Assembly (NCBI RefSeq): GCF_947493865.1
Contig: NZ_CANLTC010000004.1
Coordinates: forward strand, 230,999 to 294,998
Source: an uncultured Halomonas sp.
GTDB taxonomy: Bacteria > Pseudomonadota > Gammaproteobacteria > Pseudomonadales > Halomonadaceae
Reading direction: 5' to 3'
DNA: 64,000 bases
In this document: positions 62,641 to 64,000 of the stretch, one piece after another
Layout: each line of letters begins with the position of its first letter
Position numbering within the stretch: the stretch's first letter is position 1
Translations under genes and position numbers: made by a program
Notes under the pieces: model-generated
Told to the model about the DNA's origin: nothing
Databases searched by the model: none
What the model saw: the letters and a program-made list of their open reading frames with translations, nothing else

Positions 62641-63776
62641 GCAGCGTCGCCGAACAGATGGACAGTGCCTCCGCGAGCGCAGAGAGATTCATCGGACGCA
62701 TTCCGGTACGCAATCTTTGGTTGCTGATGCTTTATGCCTCGGAGCTGTTCCGCACTAGCGGCATCGGTAAAGTCGGTCTGGAAGACAGCCCGGACGATCT
62801 ACCAGACCTGGTTGCCGAGATTCTTGCCCATGCGGTTGAGGTGCGACAGCGTCGCCACTTGAGTCTCGGCTATCAATCTCGCGACGCGGTGATCAATCGT
62901 GTGCGTGGCCGAATCAATGTATTGACTACGGAACGCCATCAGTTGCTTGCGAGGGGCTTAGTGGCGTGCCGGTTCGACGAGCTCACCATCGACACCCCGC
63001 GTAACCGTTTCGTTCGTGCAGCCCTGGAATCCGTCTCCAAGATTGTGCGGAGGAAAGATATTGCTCATCGTTGCCGCTCACTTGCGAACGGCATGAAAGC
63101 GATGGGTGTATCTGGCGAAGCGCCAACGCGGACGCAAATGAGCACCGATCGTTTCGGTCGTAACGATGCAGACGATCGATTTATGATCGCAGCCGCGAAG
63201 CTGGCTTTTGATTTGGCGTTACCCATGGAAGCATTTGGGACGAATACGCTCCCGTTGCCAGATCGTGAGGCGACTTGGGTGCGCCGACTATTCGAGCGAG
63301 CGGTGGGCGGGTTTTACGACGTGGTGTTGAGGCTTCATGGTTGGCAAGTGAAGTGCGGTAAGACCATGGCTTGGCAGATTGAGCAGAAGACAGCAAGAAT
63401 CGACAAAATCCTACCAACGATGCGAACCGATATCGTGCTCGACCACCCGTCACTCGGACGACGGATTGTCATCGACACCAAGTTCACATCGATCGTGACG
63501 AGTGGCTGGTACCGTGAGGAAACCCTGCGCAGCGGCTACGTGTATCAGATCTACGCTTATCTGCGTTCTCAAGTTGGGCTCGGTGATACGCTTGCCGACT
63601 GCGCCAGCGGATTATTGCTGCATCCAGCCATCGGCCAGGCGGTGGACGAGACAGCGGTGATCCAGGGGCACAGCATTCGATTCGCCACCGTGGATCTGAC
63701 GGCGTCGACTGCGGATATTCGATCGCAACTGCTAAGACTCTGCGAACCGATCAAGCCAGTGACAACAGGCTCGTAA
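62637..63776 (+). CDS. mcrC: McrC-type restriction endonuclease subunit
   Basis: McrC is the nuclease partner of McrB. The 379-residue product starts at ATG 62637, overlapping the mcrB stop (ATGA); an ATG two codons earlier is possible. It has the family opening IPVRNLWLLMLYASELF, VNRVRGRINVLTTER, and the PD-(D/E)xK core MRTDIVLDHPSLGRRIVIDTKFT, with Asp and the DTK triad. It is the last gene in the window and looks intact. Confidence 0.93.
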   Translation: MSSVAEQMDSASASAERFIGRIPVRNLWLLMLYASELFRTSGIGKVGLEDSPDDLPDLVAEILAHAVEVRQRRHLSLGYQSRDAVINRVRGRINVLTTERHQLLARGLVACRFDELTIDTPRNRFVRAALESVSKIVRRKDIAHRCRSLANGMKAMGVSGEAPTRTQMSTDRFGRNDADDRFMIAAAKLAFDLALPMEAFGTNTLPLPDREATWVRRLFERAVGGFYDVVLRLHGWQVKCGKTMAWQIEQKTARIDKILPTMRTDIVLDHPSLGRRIVIDTKFTSIVTSGWYREETLRSGYVYQIYAYLRSQVGLGDTLADCASGLLLHPAIGQAVDETAVIQGHSIRFATVDLTASTADIRSQLLRLCEPIKPVTTGS

Positions 63777-64000
63777 AAAGCTTGGATCAACTCTGTTTCA
63801 ACATTTAGACAAACATTAATGCGTAAGGCTGAAGTGCCTGACTTGCTACAGCACTTTCCCTGAGCTAGAGGTTAACCCCGTCCGGCCCTTCTTGAAAAAA
63901 CGATGACGAGATCAGCAGTACTGCTAGCCTGGATATTGCATAAGACATGAAAAAGGCGGCTGAAAATCGGTTATAATTCAAGCTCCTACACAAGAACCAA
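63777..64000. other. non-coding right end of the window
   Basis: No gene is visible in the last 224 bases. GAAAATCGGTTATAATTC near the right end contains a TATAAT box and may be the promoter of a gene beyond the window. Confidence 0.4.

Noticed and set aside
63777..64000. Start of an IS element at the right edge
   Set aside because: The AT-rich sequence could be an IS end, but no transposase start or inverted repeat can be confirmed within the window.

Overview
The window looks like a chromosomal segment of a halophilic gammaproteobacterium, most likely Halomonas or a close relative of the Halomonadaceae. This is inferred from gene content, not from a search: GC-rich DNA, acidic proteins, the orders aroE-hemF-tsaC-dprA and def-fmt-rsmB-trkA-trkH, and an ectoine-synthase homologue.

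1-18,000 is core genome. It holds an M48 lipoprotein protease with a small membrane protein, the minus-strand run (LysM-less TsaP-like protein)-dprA-tsaC-hemF-aroE, the plus-strand run def-fmt-rsmB-dodecin-trkA-trkH, a TraB-family membrane protein, an amidase paired with a solitary EctC-like protein, a ChaC-type cyclotransferase, and an unusually long isocitrate dehydrogenase with an internal domain duplication. A FitAB/VapBC-type toxin-antitoxin pair follows. At about 18,816-18,860 lies a 3' tRNA remnant, which is how an integrative-element boundary looks; its orientation puts the island on the right.

19,100-46,600 is a catabolic island. It has a TAXI-TRAP importer with two binding proteins, a porin of DcaP type, a CoA ligase, three acyl-CoA dehydrogenases (two forming a likely heteromer), a crotonase with a vestigial dehydrogenase half, a separate enoyl-CoA hydratase, a 3-hydroxyacyl-CoA dehydrogenase, a 3-oxoadipyl-CoA-type thiolase, a thioesterase, and the electron outlet ETF plus ETF-quinone oxidoreductase. 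An IclR regulator is included, and a shared operator-like sequence (core TTTTGCnnTnCGAAAC) precedes at least four of the transcription units. Next to it lies the glutarate module glaH-lhgO with a divergent csiR-type regulator. Together these suggest uptake and beta-oxidation of dicarboxylic acids, with odd-chain acids ending in glutarate and then 2-oxoglutarate.

46,600-64,000 is a defence island. A decayed stretch with an IS3-family end leads into a compact five-gene minus-strand operon: a small acidic protein, an unknown protein, a PPP-type phosphatase, a NERD-helicase, and a zinc-ribbon/HhH-like gene split by one in-frame TAG. A MITE-like element sits in the divergent region. On the plus strand follow a WYL regulator, a complete type I restriction-modification system (hsdM-hsdS-hsdR) and an McrBC-type modification-dependent restriction pair. 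No rRNA, intact tRNA, CRISPR array or complete insertion sequence was seen.
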